DNA from: Vibrio tapetis subsp. quintayensis | GTDB taxonomy: Bacteria > Pseudomonadota > Gammaproteobacteria > Enterobacterales > Vibrionaceae | Length of the DNA: 64,000 nt | Reading direction: 5' to 3' | Assembly: GCF_030409945.1 (NCBI RefSeq) | Contig: NZ_JAUFQV010000006.1 | Span: 62,001-126,000, forward strand | Shown here: positions 31,451-40,181 of the stretch, in pieces | How positions within the stretch are numbered: position 1 is the first letter of the stretch | Layout of the letters: the number at the start of each line of letters is the position of its first letter | The notes under the pieces: generated by a model | What the model saw: only the letters and a program-made list of their open reading frames with translations | What the model was told of the DNA's origin: nothing | The model's database searches: none | Program-made: the position numbers and the translations under genes

Positions 31451-32920
31451 ATGTTAGGTATAATTGTGGCTTATCAAAGCTCTTTTCCCATAAAGCGAGC
31501 AATACTCGGCGTGACTGCCGTTTTTGGCTTGTTTCTATTTCTTGTTTTTATTGATGCATTAGACGAGGCAGAAGAAGGGTACCAACAAGAAAGTCAGCAA
31601 ATATTATCGACCATGAGAGATCTCACCCACACATTACGTTCTGTTGAGTTCGAAATGACGACCCACAGCTACCTACGAGGTGAGCAGTCCCCATTTCCCG
31701 TGATAAAAAAAATCGAAAACCAGAGCTGCTATTTTATTAGCGACCTTGAATCGGGACCAGTCTTTGATTTCGTTTATTCTGGCCCTGAGTCTATGTGTGA
31801 TGAACACAGTCGCCTAAACCTTGAAGCGATGAGTCACCTTTCGTCGGCTAATGTTATGGCATATTTGGTCACATTAGTGGATAAAGTCTCGGCTTTTTAT
31901 TTCATATCGAAAGACAAGTACATTATTTCTTCTCCCTCTGATCTTGCAAATAATATGAAAGGTTATCAGTTTGATGATGTCGTTGAAGGGCGCCCTTTTT
32001 GGACTAATACCGTTAAGCATGGATTAGCGGAAAATCGCGGAGGCATTACTTTTACTGGAGAGTACGAAGATTTATTAACTCATCAGTCGGTAATCACTCT
32101 GACGGTTGGCGTATACAACAAAGAGCAATTTCTTGGTGTCCTTGGCGTTGATGCGTTTGCGAATAAAATTAAAAGTAAATACGGCAGAGAGTATGTGATT
32201 TCGGATTGGCAAGGAAGCAATGACGTGTCTTTGTTTAGCTATGCGATTTCTCGTCCGTTAAGCAACGCGTCTTTTGATTCACGCCTTTACCTCACGGTTA
32301 GCCAAAATTGGCAGCAACACATGAGCCATTTGTGGGTTAGTAAATACTACCTGTTAGTGACTCTTTGTATGGCGTACCTGTTCATTGTTATTATGCTGCT
32401 GAAAAAAAACTGGTCAGTCATCGATGCCTATGAGCATTATCTTGGTTTTACGCAATCAAACTCTGGTTTATTGAACTTGTTGGGTTTAGAAGACAGCTTG
32501 AAAAGGCTGGAGGAAGAGCCTTATCTGTCGATGGCCCTTTATCGTCATCAGCAGTTTGATCACTACACTTCTGCGTATGGAAAAGAGGTATACCAACAAT
32601 TATACCAACATGTGATCGATACTTTTTCACAGCGACTACGAGATAAAGACTTATTTGTTCAACTCGATAGCGGTGATTTATTGCTGGTGGCTCCCACTGA
32701 ATCGGAGCACCTCGCTACACATATATTTACCAGCCTTGAACGAGAATTATCACTACGGTCATATCGTTTGGAGCAGGGCGGTAGGATACAAATATCGATG
32801 GAAGCTGAGCACTATTGCTTCCCTGTTCATCATTACGATAACTTCCATCACTTGTGGGTAAGCGAACAGGCTCAAATTCTGCTTTCTGCTCAAAGACACG
32901 AGCAATGCAGAACTGCATGA
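31451..32920 (+). CDS. Membrane sensor with periplasmic Cache-like domain and degenerate GGDEF domain
   Basis: A 489-aa protein not recognised by name. TM1 lies at about 17-37 and TM2 at about 298-317; the periplasmic part between looks like a double Cache (PDC) sensor (YFISKDKYIISSPSD, GVYNKEQFLGVLGVDAF). The cytoplasmic C-terminus (about 345-480) follows a diguanylate-cyclase fold but the GGDEF position reads DSGDL (near 405), so it should be inactive as a cyclase. The start could be ATG 31451 or GTG 31466. A role as a c-di-GMP-binding or protein-interaction sensor is inference. Neighbours give no hint. Confidence 0.65.
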   Translation: MLGIIVAYQSSFPIKRAILGVTAVFGLFLFLVFIDALDEAEEGYQQESQQILSTMRDLTHTLRSVEFEMTTHSYLRGEQSPFPVIKKIENQSCYFISDLESGPVFDFVYSGPESMCDEHSRLNLEAMSHLSSANVMAYLVTLVDKVSAFYFISKDKYIISSPSDLANNMKGYQFDDVVEGRPFWTNTVKHGLAENRGGITFTGEYEDLLTHQSVITLTVGVYNKEQFLGVLGVDAFANKIKSKYGREYVISDWQGSNDVSLFSYAISRPLSNASFDSRLYLTVSQNWQQHMSHLWVSKYYLLVTLCMAYLFIVIMLLKKNWSVIDAYEHYLGFTQSNSGLLNLLGLEDSLKRLEEEPYLSMALYRHQQFDHYTSAYGKEVYQQLYQHVIDTFSQRLRDKDLFVQLDSGDLLLVAPTESEHLATHIFTSLERELSLRSYRLEQGGRIQISMEAEHYCFPVHHYDNFHHLWVSEQAQILLSAQRHEQCRTA

Positions 32921-32926
32921 TTAGGC

Positions 32927-32956
32927 AAGCCGAGCTGTTATTTTGCTCGGCTTTTT
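32927..32956 (+). terminator. Terminator of the Cache/GGDEF-like gene, inside the end of the mgtC-family gene
   Basis: AAGCCGAGC pairs with GCTCGGCTT followed by T5. The stop and last codons of the convergent MgtC-family gene (32938 onward) lie in the loop and right arm. On the minus strand there is no T run, so it acts in one direction. Confidence 0.85.
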
Positions 32957-33423
32957 CTATTTACCATCGTTCGATGGACGCCTCGCTTTAGGCTCATGAA
33001 ACTGTTTTCCAGTTTGTCCACCCCAAGTAAAAGAGCCAATACCAATATTGTGATTAGGATTGCTTGCTGCCCAAACCCTAGGGCGATCATCATACCTAAT
33101 GCTGCTAATACCCAGATGATTTCGGCAGAGGTCACCCCATGTATTTTCCCATCCAACGTCATCATAACGCCGGCTCCTAGAAAGCCTACACCAGTAATTA
33201 TCTGGCCAAGAACTCGAGCTTGATCGAGTGTGTTTTGGGATAAGTGAACCGCTAGGGACATGAAAAAATAGGTGCCAGATACAATCAAGGTAGACGTTCT
33301 AATCCCTACAGGTTTACCGCGAACCTGCCTTTCTACTCCAATCAGTATTCCACAGATAGCACAGCAAAAAAGGTGTGCCCAAGTAAAAGGGCCAAGATCG
33401 AGGTAAGGGTACAAGGCTGTCAT
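32938..33423 (-). CDS. MgtC/SapB-family membrane protein
   Basis: A 161-aa inner-membrane protein with about four or five helices. ERQVRGKPVGIRTSTLI and TGVGFLGAGVMM are the MgtC/SapB family signatures. In Salmonella, MgtC affects the F1Fo ATPase, magnesium and phosphate during macrophage survival; short family members such as this lack the C-terminal ACT-like domain and have no settled function. It stands alone, convergent with the upstream sensor gene. Confidence 0.85.
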   Translation of the reverse strand: MTALYPYLDLGPFTWAHLFCCAICGILIGVERQVRGKPVGIRTSTLIVSGTYFFMSLAVHLSQNTLDQARVLGQIITGVGFLGAGVMMTLDGKIHGVTSAEIIWVLAALGMMIALGFGQQAILITILVLALLLGVDKLENSFMSLKRGVHRTMVNRKSRAK

Positions 33424-33641
33424 GGGATGAAGTTAAAGAAGAGAAACGAATATAGTGCAAGAAATAGATGAAGAAGAGAAATCAAAAATTTTTATGGTTA
33501 CGAAGCGAAAAAATATCGAAGCCATCAAACTTATGTTTAGTTTGTTGCAATTGAATAAGTGCAACTTATCGGTTGATGATGTGACCATAATCGCATATAT
33601 TTCATCGAATCCTGTTCTATAAAACAAAATAAGGCATCAAC

Positions 33642-34205
33642 ATGAAAAAAACCATCTCAGCATTAGCGTTAGCAATGGCCGCGGTATCTCCTTTAGCAAT
33701 GGCTGATAGCTCTGGCGCGATGTTCTCTACGCTTGACGGTTACAATGCACCTAGCAACGATTCAGTTGGTGGTGTTCGCCTGTCTGTTCTTCACGGCAAA
33801 GTGAGTGAAGTGAAAGGTGTGGATGTGTCTGTGCTAGGTATGTCTGAAACAGACAAAATGACCGGTGTTAATTTTGGCATGTTCTTTGGTGCATCTAAAG
33901 TAAACCAAGAAATGAAAGGCGTTTCTCTAGGTCTTTTCAACTGGAACACTGGCCATGCGAAAGGTTTAAACCTAGGTGCTGTTAACGTAACTAACGATGT
34001 TCAAGGTGTTAACTGGAGTGCGGTAAACTACTCTGAAGGTTACACTATGGCAGATGTAGGTCTTGTTAGCCTGTCTAATAAATCAAACTTCCAATTCGGT
34101 TTCTTTAATAAAACTAAAGAAATCGATGGTGTACAGATTGGTCTGATCAATTGTGCTGACAACGGTTTCTTACCGTGTTTCCCAATCGTTAACTTCGCCA
34201 AGTAA
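33642..34205 (+). CDS. Exported repeat-containing protein of unknown function (Vibrio groEL-efp interval family)
   Basis: A 187-aa protein. A signal peptide (MKKTISALALAMAAVSPLAMA, cut near 21-22) precedes irregular repeats of a roughly 20-residue unit, G(V/L)xxGxxN/F, for example GVNFGMFFGASKV, GVSLGLFNWNTG, GLNLGAVNVTN and GVQIGLIN. The pattern resembles beta-strand surface repeats such as the LA_2272 type. Two Cys near the C-terminus could form a disulfide. V. cholerae has a gene of similar position (between groEL and epmB), which I recall as the VC2662 family; no function is known to me. Confidence 0.7.
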   Translation: MKKTISALALAMAAVSPLAMADSSGAMFSTLDGYNAPSNDSVGGVRLSVLHGKVSEVKGVDVSVLGMSETDKMTGVNFGMFFGASKVNQEMKGVSLGLFNWNTGHAKGLNLGAVNVTNDVQGVNWSAVNYSEGYTMADVGLVSLSNKSNFQFGFFNKTKEIDGVQIGLINCADNGFLPCFPIVNFAK

Positions 34206-34226
34206 TAGCGAAGTCATCGAAGCACA

Positions 34227-34260
34227 AAAGCCCTTGCTTGATGAAGGCAAGGGCTTTTTT
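34227..34260. terminator. Terminator between the exported repeat protein and the pilin-like gene
   Basis: AAAAGCCCTTGC-N9-GCAAGGGCTTTT with T run. It may serve both convergent genes. Confidence 0.85.
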
Positions 34261-34277
34261 ATTTGAATCAGCCCGAA

Positions 34278-34775
34278 TCAGCAGCCAACAGTGGTGAGTT
34301 CAAAGATAGGTTCTGCAGAGGAATTCGCTTGTGTATATTGCAAGTAGCAACTTTCTAAAGAGCTTCTTTTTGATGCTGGCTTGTATTTGATCGTCCCCTT
34401 TCCAGGATTGCTTGAAAAATACCATTCAGACTCTCCCACATCAAAATCAGCATCAATTGCTTTTATGTCAGCTGCTTTTCCCCAGGCATTTCTATGATCG
34501 GCTTCTAAATATCCGTAAGCAAACTCGACATTAGTGTTGGCGATATCCACGGAACCACTGACGAGTTTTTCTTTATCGAGAACAATCAACTTACCGTGGA
34601 CAATTCCATTAGTGCTTTGCATCGCCCCTTTTAACCCTTGCAAAGCTGAAATGCGCGCATCTCTTTGAACACCTAGGAATTTAGGTGCGGCCGTAATCGC
34701 CAATATACCAAGGATTACGATAACAACGACCAGCTCTATCAGAGTGAAACCTTTGGATTTTATAGTGTATTTCAA
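34278..34775 (-). CDS. Type IV pilin-like (prepilin) protein, lone
   Basis: A 165-aa prepilin-like protein. The short leader MKYTIKSKG is cut before FTLIELVVVIVILGILAITA, with Glu at mature position 5, as in class II/MSHA-type pilins. The C-terminal half is a soluble domain with a Cys pair (CYLQY and the final C) that may close a D-loop. The only start in frame is a TTG at 34775 without a clear SD; an in-frame stop lies 18 bases upstream. No other pilus genes are nearby, so secretion and assembly would rely on another locus. Confidence 0.8.
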   Translation of the reverse strand: MKYTIKSKGFTLIELVVVIVILGILAITAAPKFLGVQRDARISALQGLKGAMQSTNGIVHGKLIVLDKEKLVSGSVDIANTNVEFAYGYLEADHRNAWGKAADIKAIDADFDVGESEWYFSSNPGKGTIKYKPASKRSSLESCYLQYTQANSSAEPIFELTTVGC

Positions 34776-34957
34776 TGTAAAAAGCTTAATTCATCTGTAA
34801 TGCTGGTATTTTAACTGGAATCAGAGGGTTAAAAACACTAGAAGATCACTCTTGTTGGATTTTTTTATAGATGTTTACGTTTTTGATGGTCGTGATTTTG
34901 TAGAGTTACCATTTATCAACTAGGCTTATTAGGATATTTTCCCCTAAGAAATGCCTT

Positions 34958-36211
34958 ATGACTCAACGAAGCGAAGACTTAACCAGCATACCTGTCCTTG
35001 AAGGGATATTTCATAGTATTCCTATTATGCTAGCGGTACTGGATAACAACCTAAAATATATATTTGTCAGCCAGCAGTATCTTGATTTTATTAAGGTCGA
35101 TAGTGAGCAAGTGCATAATCGCACGGTAGCTCAGGCGCTTCCTGAACCGGTATATTTAAGTATCGCCCCCTTACTAGAACGGGCGCTTTCTGGTGAGTCG
35201 ATAAGCTTTGAAGTAGCACTGCCAACGACACCGGAGAGCTTCCTCAATATTCAGTATCAGCCAAGATTCAACGCAGACGGTGATCAAATCGGGATATTGA
35301 TGTCGGGTGTGGATATAAGCGAGCTGAAAAGTGCTGAGTTGGATCTAAAGGAGCTGAATAATCACCTTGAAGACGTTGTTCATGAAAGGACTCAGAGCTT
35401 AGAGCAAGCTAATGCTGGGTTAATTGATACCTTAGACACCTTAAAGCACGCGCAAAGTTCTTTGGTTGAGTCTGAAAAAATGGCATCACTTGGCAGCCTT
35501 GTTGCGGGCATTGCGCATGAAGTGAATACCCCGCTAGGTATCAGTATCACCGCAACAAGCTATTTAGAGGAAAACATCAAGTCACTCCAAGCGGGGTTCG
35601 AATCAGGATCTTTAACTAAAACTCAGTTTCTTAAAACCATCAATGGACTTAAAGAGTCAGCCAATATATTGAATTCGAATTTGAATAGAGCAGAAAGCTT
35701 GATATCCAGCTTTAAGCAAGTTGCTGTCGAACAAAGCGATCAGCAACTGCAGGCGTTCAACTTAAAAGAGATAGTCGATAATTTGTTGGTTTCACTTTCG
35801 CATGAAATTCGCATATCTGGGGTATCAGTCGATGTTGATTGTTCAGACTCTATTGAATTAGAAAGCTATTCAAGCGGCTATATCCAAGTTCTTACAAATC
35901 TCATTACCAATAGTCTCCGTCACGGCTTTGATGACTGGAATGGTGAAAAGAAAATATCGTTTAAAATCAAAGCAGATGAACGACAAATAAAAATAGAGTA
36001 CTCCGACAGCGGGAAAGGTATAGCGTCATCGGTTATCGATAGGATATTCGAGCCATTCGTTACGACGAAAAGAGGCCAAGGAGGGTCCGGTCTTGGCACC
36101 AATATTATCTACAACACGGTTGTGCAATTGCTTAAGGGCCGTATTGAGTGTCACTCAGAGCCCAACTTTGGTGCTCGATTTACTCTCATTTTGCCAAGAA
36201 CACTATTCTAA
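34958..36211 (+). CDS. Orphan PAS-domain sensor histidine kinase
   Basis: A 417-aa kinase without visible membrane segments. A PAS domain (about 12-125; FHSIPIMLAVLDNNLKYIFVS, LMSGVDISELK), a coiled coil (about 125-165), a HisKA-type H-box (GIAHEVNTPLG, His near 187), and an HATPase domain with N box (LTNLITNSLRHGF), G1 (DSGKGI) and G2 (GGSGLGTNI) follow in order. It is cytoplasmic by prediction. No response regulator adjoins it. Its 3' end overlaps that of epmB by 9 bases on the opposite strand. Confidence 0.88.
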   Translation: MTQRSEDLTSIPVLEGIFHSIPIMLAVLDNNLKYIFVSQQYLDFIKVDSEQVHNRTVAQALPEPVYLSIAPLLERALSGESISFEVALPTTPESFLNIQYQPRFNADGDQIGILMSGVDISELKSAELDLKELNNHLEDVVHERTQSLEQANAGLIDTLDTLKHAQSSLVESEKMASLGSLVAGIAHEVNTPLGISITATSYLEENIKSLQAGFESGSLTKTQFLKTINGLKESANILNSNLNRAESLISSFKQVAVEQSDQQLQAFNLKEIVDNLLVSLSHEIRISGVSVDVDCSDSIELESYSSGYIQVLTNLITNSLRHGFDDWNGEKKISFKIKADERQIKIEYSDSGKGIASSVIDRIFEPFVTTKRGQGGSGLGTNIIYNTVVQLLKGRIECHSEPNFGARFTLILPRTLF

Positions 36212-37243
36212 ATCGAGGTTGAGAGGAGTTTTACTCGCTCTTCCGCCTATTTCTCTGGTGAGTCTCGGGACCAAATATCCAGAAACTTGCGTGATCACCT
36301 CCGCCATGATCTCCTTTGCTCTCGCATCAGACACAAAGTAATGAGCAGCCCCTTGTACCTTATCCAACACATATAGGTAATAAGGTAGAACACCGACAGA
36401 AAAAAGCGTTTCACTGAGCCGTACTTGATCTTCAACAGAATCATTGACCCCTTTTAGCAGCACACCTTGATTAAGCAGGGTGCAGCCCGAAGTCTTTAGC
36501 TTCTGTAAGGCGGCAGCGAGTTCGTTATCGATCTCATTGGCATGGTTAACATGGGTAATAAAAACGACGTTGAGCCTTGTTTTTTCAATCAGCTGGCATA
36601 GTTCACGGGTGATTCTGGCCGGAATAACAACCGGCAGCCTTGTGTGAATTCGCAACGTTTTAATGTGTTCGATATCAGAGATACTGTTAATTAACCACTC
36701 AAGTTCACTGTCTTTGGCCATGAGTGGATCACCTCCGGATAAGATGACTTCATTGAGTTCAGGGTGCTGCTTTATGTAGTCGATGCTGTCTTGCCAAACA
36801 GACTTGGAGCCTTTGTTGTCGGCATAGGGGAAATGACGCCTGAAACAATAGCGGCAATTAATGGCACAACCACCTTTCACAATCATCAATACTCGGTTGT
36901 GGTATTTATGCAGTAAACCCGGTTGTTGATTGTTTTGCTCATCAAGAGGATCGGCAGAGTAGCCCGGAGTTTGGTCGTATTCTTCAAACAGTGGCAATAC
37001 TTGCTTTAATAGGGGATCGTTTGGATTGCCTTTTTCCATTCTATCGACGAAGCTCATCGGTACGCGCATAGGAAAAAGCTCACGCGCAGCGAAGCCTTTT
37101 TGCCACGGGATCGGATCGATTTCCAGTAAAGAGAGGAGCTCAGACGGATCTGAGATCGCATTCGCCAGTTGTTTGAGCCAGTTTTGCTCAACAGATGGCT
37201 CGATTCGGGTTATTATATGCGGCATAGAATTTAACTCTAACAT
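36203..37243 (-). CDS. epmB: EF-P lysine 2,3-aminomutase EpmB
   Basis: A radical-SAM, PLP-dependent enzyme that converts (S)-alpha-lysine to (R)-beta-lysine for attachment to EF-P. The cluster motif [12 protein letters not shown] supplies Cys126, Cys130 and Cys133. LSGGDPLM and [13 protein letters not shown] are family motifs, and the PLP lysine is probably in [15 protein letters not shown]. At 346 aa it matches E. coli EpmB (342). Its start is 15 bases from the divergent efp start. Confidence 0.96.
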   Translation of the reverse strand: MLELNSMPHIITRIEPSVEQNWLKQLANAISDPSELLSLLEIDPIPWQKGFAARELFPMRVPMSFVDRMEKGNPNDPLLKQVLPLFEEYDQTPGYSADPLDEQNNQQPGLLHKYHNRVLMIVKGGCAINCRYCFRRHFPYADNKGSKSVWQDSIDYIKQHPELNEVILSGGDPLMAKDSELEWLINSISDIEHIKTLRIHTRLPVVIPARITRELCQLIEKTRLNVVFITHVNHANEIDNELAAALQKLKTSGCTLLNQGVLLKGVNDSVEDQVRLSETLFSVGVLPYYLYVLDKVQGAAHYFVSDARAKEIMAEVITQVSGYLVPRLTREIGGRASKTPLNLDLE

Positions 37244-37258
37244 GGTAAAGAGGAAATA

Positions 37259-37825
37259 ATGGCTACAGTTAGCACCAATGAATTCAAAGGCGGTTTAAAA
37301 TTTATGCTCGACAGTGAGCCGTGTGTCATTCTCGAAAACGAGTTTGTGAAACCGGGTAAAGGTCAAGCGTTCAACCGTGTACGAATTCGTAAACTATTGT
37401 CTGGTAAAGTGTTAGAGAAAACATTTAAGTCTGGCGAAACTGTAGAAGTCGCTGACGTAATGGATATCGATCTTGATTACTTGTACTCAGACGGCGAATT
37501 CTACCACTTTATGAACAGCGAAACATTCGAACAAATAGCAGCGGATGTGAAAGCCGTGGGCGATAATGCAAAATGGTTAGTTGAAAACAACACGTGCATG
37601 ATCACGTTGTGGAACAACAACCCAATTACCGTAACCCCACCAAACTTTGTTGAATTGGAAGTAACAGAGACAGATCCTGGCCTTAAAGGTGATACTCAAG
37701 GTACGGGTGGCAAGCCAGCAACACTTTCAACAGGTGCTGTTGTTCGTGTTCCTCTGTTTATTGCTATTGGTGAAGTAATCAAAGTTGATACTCGCAGCGC
37801 TGAATACGTAGGTCGAGTGAAGTAA
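37259..37825 (+). CDS. efp: Elongation factor P
   Basis: A tRNA-shaped factor that rescues ribosomes stalled at polyproline. 188 aa with three beta-barrel domains. Lys34 in KPGKGQAF is the residue lysylated by EpmA and EpmB. The SD AGAGG precedes the ATG. The start lies 15 bases from epmB on the other strand, so both promoters must overlap the neighbouring gene. Confidence 0.98.
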   Translation: MATVSTNEFKGGLKFMLDSEPCVILENEFVKPGKGQAFNRVRIRKLLSGKVLEKTFKSGETVEVADVMDIDLDYLYSDGEFYHFMNSETFEQIAADVKAVGDNAKWLVENNTCMITLWNNNPITVTPPNFVELEVTETDPGLKGDTQGTGGKPATLSTGAVVRVPLFIAIGEVIKVDTRSAEYVGRVK

Positions 37826-37842
37826 TTTTAGTTATACCTAAT

Positions 37843-37872
37843 AAAAAAAGTCGCATGATTGCGACTTTTTTT
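37843..37872 (+). terminator. Rho-independent terminator of efp
   Basis: AAAAAAAGTCGC-atgatt-GCGACTTTTTTT. Confidence 0.9.
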
Positions 37873-37993
37873 ATGTCTGGTATTTATATTTTATAAAATA
37901 AAGCTTCACTCATAGATTTATTGGTAATAAGAAGTATTATCCTTTGCGCTTGTGGAATTAACATCACACATTCATTTTCGCAAGGATACCAAA

Positions 37994-38569
37994 ATGAAAC
38001 GAACACTTTTTGCCGTATTACTCACGACTACACTCGGTTATTCGACTACGTCACTGGCTTCTGACGCTGATAATAGCTTTGCTTTATCTAAAGGAAAACC
38101 GGATGCTGGGATGTGTCAGTTTGATGTCGATAAAGGTAAGTCATTTTTTGATGCAGTCTCTGGAAAGCTATGGGCGTGTGGTGAGGCTGGTTGGGTGTAT
38201 TTTGAGTCGCGTAGTAGCTTAGTGTGCGAGGCTTCTCCAGAGGTGGACATTAATCAATACCAAGTTTGGAAGAAAGGAAGCTACAGAGGTGGATCCGAGG
38301 TGTCTCATAATGGGCGTCCATATAAAGCACGCCATTGGGTGAACCAAGAGCCGGGTAAAGCAGAGGCTTGGGAGTTGATCGACCTTTATGCTGGAGCTCC
38401 TTCTCAATGGAGTAAGCTAGAACAGTATCACTCAGGTAAAGACAGTGTTGTGTACATGGGGCATATCTACAAAGCCACAGCTTGGTCTAAAAACGCAAAC
38501 CCATCGAAAGAAGTGCTGAAATCTGGCTGGAAAAGGTGGGAATGGGTAGGTGAGTTTGAGTGTCCGTAA
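37994..38569 (+). CDS. Small exported protein with two chitin-binding-like (CBM5/12) modules
   Basis: A 191-aa protein from the ATG at 37994 (AAGGA upstream). The signal peptide is residues 1-23 (cut near SLA-SD). Two modules with the aromatic pattern of CBM5/12 follow: residues 89-129 (YQVWKKGSYRGGSEVSHNGR, YKARHWVNQEP, W126) and 138-187 (QWSKLEQYHSGKDSVVYMGH, YKATAWSKNANP, W183). Cys41, 62, 78 and 190 probably form disulfides. No catalytic domain is present. Vibrios bind and use chitin, so a chitin-binding or adhesion role is likely but inferred. Confidence 0.75.
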   Translation: MKRTLFAVLLTTTLGYSTTSLASDADNSFALSKGKPDAGMCQFDVDKGKSFFDAVSGKLWACGEAGWVYFESRSSLVCEASPEVDINQYQVWKKGSYRGGSEVSHNGRPYKARHWVNQEPGKAEAWELIDLYAGAPSQWSKLEQYHSGKDSVVYMGHIYKATAWSKNANPSKEVLKSGWKRWEWVGEFECP

Positions 38570-38593
38570 TAAATACGATTAAGTAGGATACAA

Positions 38594-38622
38594 AAAGGCT
38601 GATGGGAATACCATCAGCCTTT
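38594..38622. terminator. Bidirectional terminator between the CBM-like gene and frdD
   Basis: AAAGGCTGATGG-gaata-CCATCAGCCTTT. The minus-strand T run is longer, so it mainly ends frdABCD. Confidence 0.82.
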
Positions 38623-38643
38623 AATATAACTCGCTATACCATT

Positions 38644-39018
38644 TTAAATCATAAAGACAAAAACGATAGCTAATGCTGAGATGATCGAAGCAAAACCGTA
38701 GCAGAAGATCTTACCAACGACACCTGCGTGGATTTTCAGATCGTGCATACCATGATGTAAGCGGTGCATTGCATGCCACATTGGCAAAGCAAGTGTGCCG
38801 ATAACAAATAATGCACCGATGAAGCTGGTTGCAAAATCAGCAACTCGTTCGTAGCTCATGGCTTCCGGAGAAATCACGCCCATTGGTACCAAAATACCAA
38901 GCACAAAAATTGTGATCGGGCTAATCATTGCAAACCAAGTACCGCCAGCGCCAAATAGCGTCCACCATACGGGTTCATCTGAACGTTTAGGGGTTTTATT
39001 GACTGTTGAGTGAGTCAT
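38644..39018 (-). CDS. frdD: Fumarate reductase membrane anchor FrdD
   Basis: The second membrane anchor of quinol:fumarate reductase. Three hydrophobic helices are visible, with [14 protein letters not shown] between helices 2 and 3. From the ATG at 39018 (AAGGAGG upstream) it is 124 aa, close to E. coli FrdD (119). The longer frame to 39069 overlaps frdC and lacks family support. Last gene of frdABCD. Confidence 0.95.
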   Translation of the reverse strand: MTHSTVNKTPKRSDEPVWWTLFGAGGTWFAMISPITIFVLGILVPMGVISPEAMSYERVADFATSFIGALFVIGTLALPMWHAMHRLHHGMHDLKIHAGVVGKIFCYGFASIISALAIVFVFMI

Positions 39019-39031
39019 GATATTGGCCTCC

Positions 39032-39415
39032 TTAAACCACGATAAGTACGATAAGTGAAATCGCAGCAACCGCTGCCCACTGACTTAACACGATGATTTT
39101 TTTATCAATCAATTTACCTTTCAAGCGAATTGGCATCACTTGAGGCATCATGCTAAAGAACGTCTGGGCGTGTAGTAGGCTACCAGCAAGTGCGACGATA
39201 TTGATCGCCACAACAACTGGGTTCGCCATAAAGCCAAGCCATGCTTGCCACGCTTCAGGGCCTTTCACTAAGCTGCCTAAACCAACGGTTAAGAACAGAG
39301 TGAATAGGATCAACGGTAGAATGGTCGCTTCACGCATCATATAGAAACGATAAAACGGGCTGTCTTTCCACCATGTGCGCTTCATTTCACGAACATAAGG
39401 TTTACGATTGCTCAT
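39032..39415 (-). CDS. frdC: Fumarate reductase membrane anchor FrdC
   Basis: The first membrane anchor of fumarate reductase (127 aa). [20 protein letters not shown] and [14 protein letters not shown] match E. coli FrdC. Three helices. The start at 39415 has GGAGG nine bases upstream, inside the end of frdB; the frame up to 39448 reads back into frdB and is not used. It lies 4 bases after the frdB stop. Confidence 0.95.
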   Translation of the reverse strand: MSNRKPYVREMKRTWWKDSPFYRFYMMREATILPLILFTLFLTVGLGSLVKGPEAWQAWLGFMANPVVVAINIVALAGSLLHAQTFFSMMPQVMPIRLKGKLIDKKIIVLSQWAAVAAISLIVLIVV

Positions 39416-39419
39416 CCTT

Positions 39420-40181
39420 CTAGGCCTCCGCTTTCTTTGGTGAACCATCCGGTTTCAACATGGCAATGACGAAGTCCATTGAAGATTCAACCTTGCCTTG
39501 GTTTACTGCAGCTGCAGGATCGACGTTTTTAGGGCAGACCTCAGAACAGTAACCCACAAAAGTACAACCCCACGCGCCATTGTCCCCATTGATAAGCTTC
39601 ATACGCTCATCTTTGCCGTTATCACGACTGTCTAGGTTGTAACGGTGAGCAAGCGTTAATGCTGCAGGGCCGATAAACTCAGGGTTTAAGCCAAATTGCG
39701 GACACGCTGCGTAACATAAGCCACAGTTGATACAACCAGCGAACTGCTTGTATTTTGCCATTTGCTCAGGCGTTTGTAGGTTAGCACCATCTTCAGGCTT
39801 GCGATCGTTACCAATGATATAAGGCTTGATGGCTTCTAGACGCTCAATAAATGGCGTCATATCAACAATTAAGTCTTTTTCAATTGGGAAGTTAGCCAGT
39901 GGCTCAATTCTCAATCCATCAGGGTAGTCACGCAGAAAGCATTTACATGCCAGTTTAGGAACGTTGTTAACCATGATGCCGCAAGAGCCACAAATTGCCA
40001 TGCGACAAGACCAACGGTAAGAGAGGTCTTTATCCAGGTTGTCTTTGATGTAACCAATGGCATCAAGTACCGACATGGTGTCATCGAAAGGCACATCGAA
40101 CGATTGCAGATGTGGTTCACTGTCTTTTGCCGGATCGTAGCGTAGGATTTCGACTTTTTGAATACGAGTTGTCGTCGTCAT
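39420..40181 (-). CDS. frdB: Fumarate reductase iron-sulfur subunit FrdB
   Basis: Carries electrons from menaquinol to FrdA. The [2Fe-2S] ligands lie in [10 protein letters not shown] plus a later Cys, and the [4Fe-4S] and [3Fe-4S] ligands in [12 protein letters not shown] and CSEVCPKNV. Length 253 aa (E. coli 244). ATG overlaps the frdA stop by one base. Confidence 0.97.
   Translation of the reverse strand: MTTTTRIQKVEILRYDPAKDSEPHLQSFDVPFDDTMSVLDAIGYIKDNLDKDLSYRWSCRMAICGSCGIMVNNVPKLACKCFLRDYPDGLRIEPLANFPIEKDLIVDMTPFIERLEAIKPYIIGNDRKPEDGANLQTPEQMAKYKQFAGCINCGLCYAACPQFGLNPEFIGPAALTLAHRYNLDSRDNGKDERMKLINGDNGAWGCTFVGYCSEVCPKNVDPAAAVNQGKVESSMDFVIAMLKPDGSPKKAEA

Noticed and set aside
33433..33627. 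64-aa minus-strand ORF before the exported repeat protein
   Set aside because: AT-rich upstream region, no SD and no family resemblance; more likely promoter DNA.
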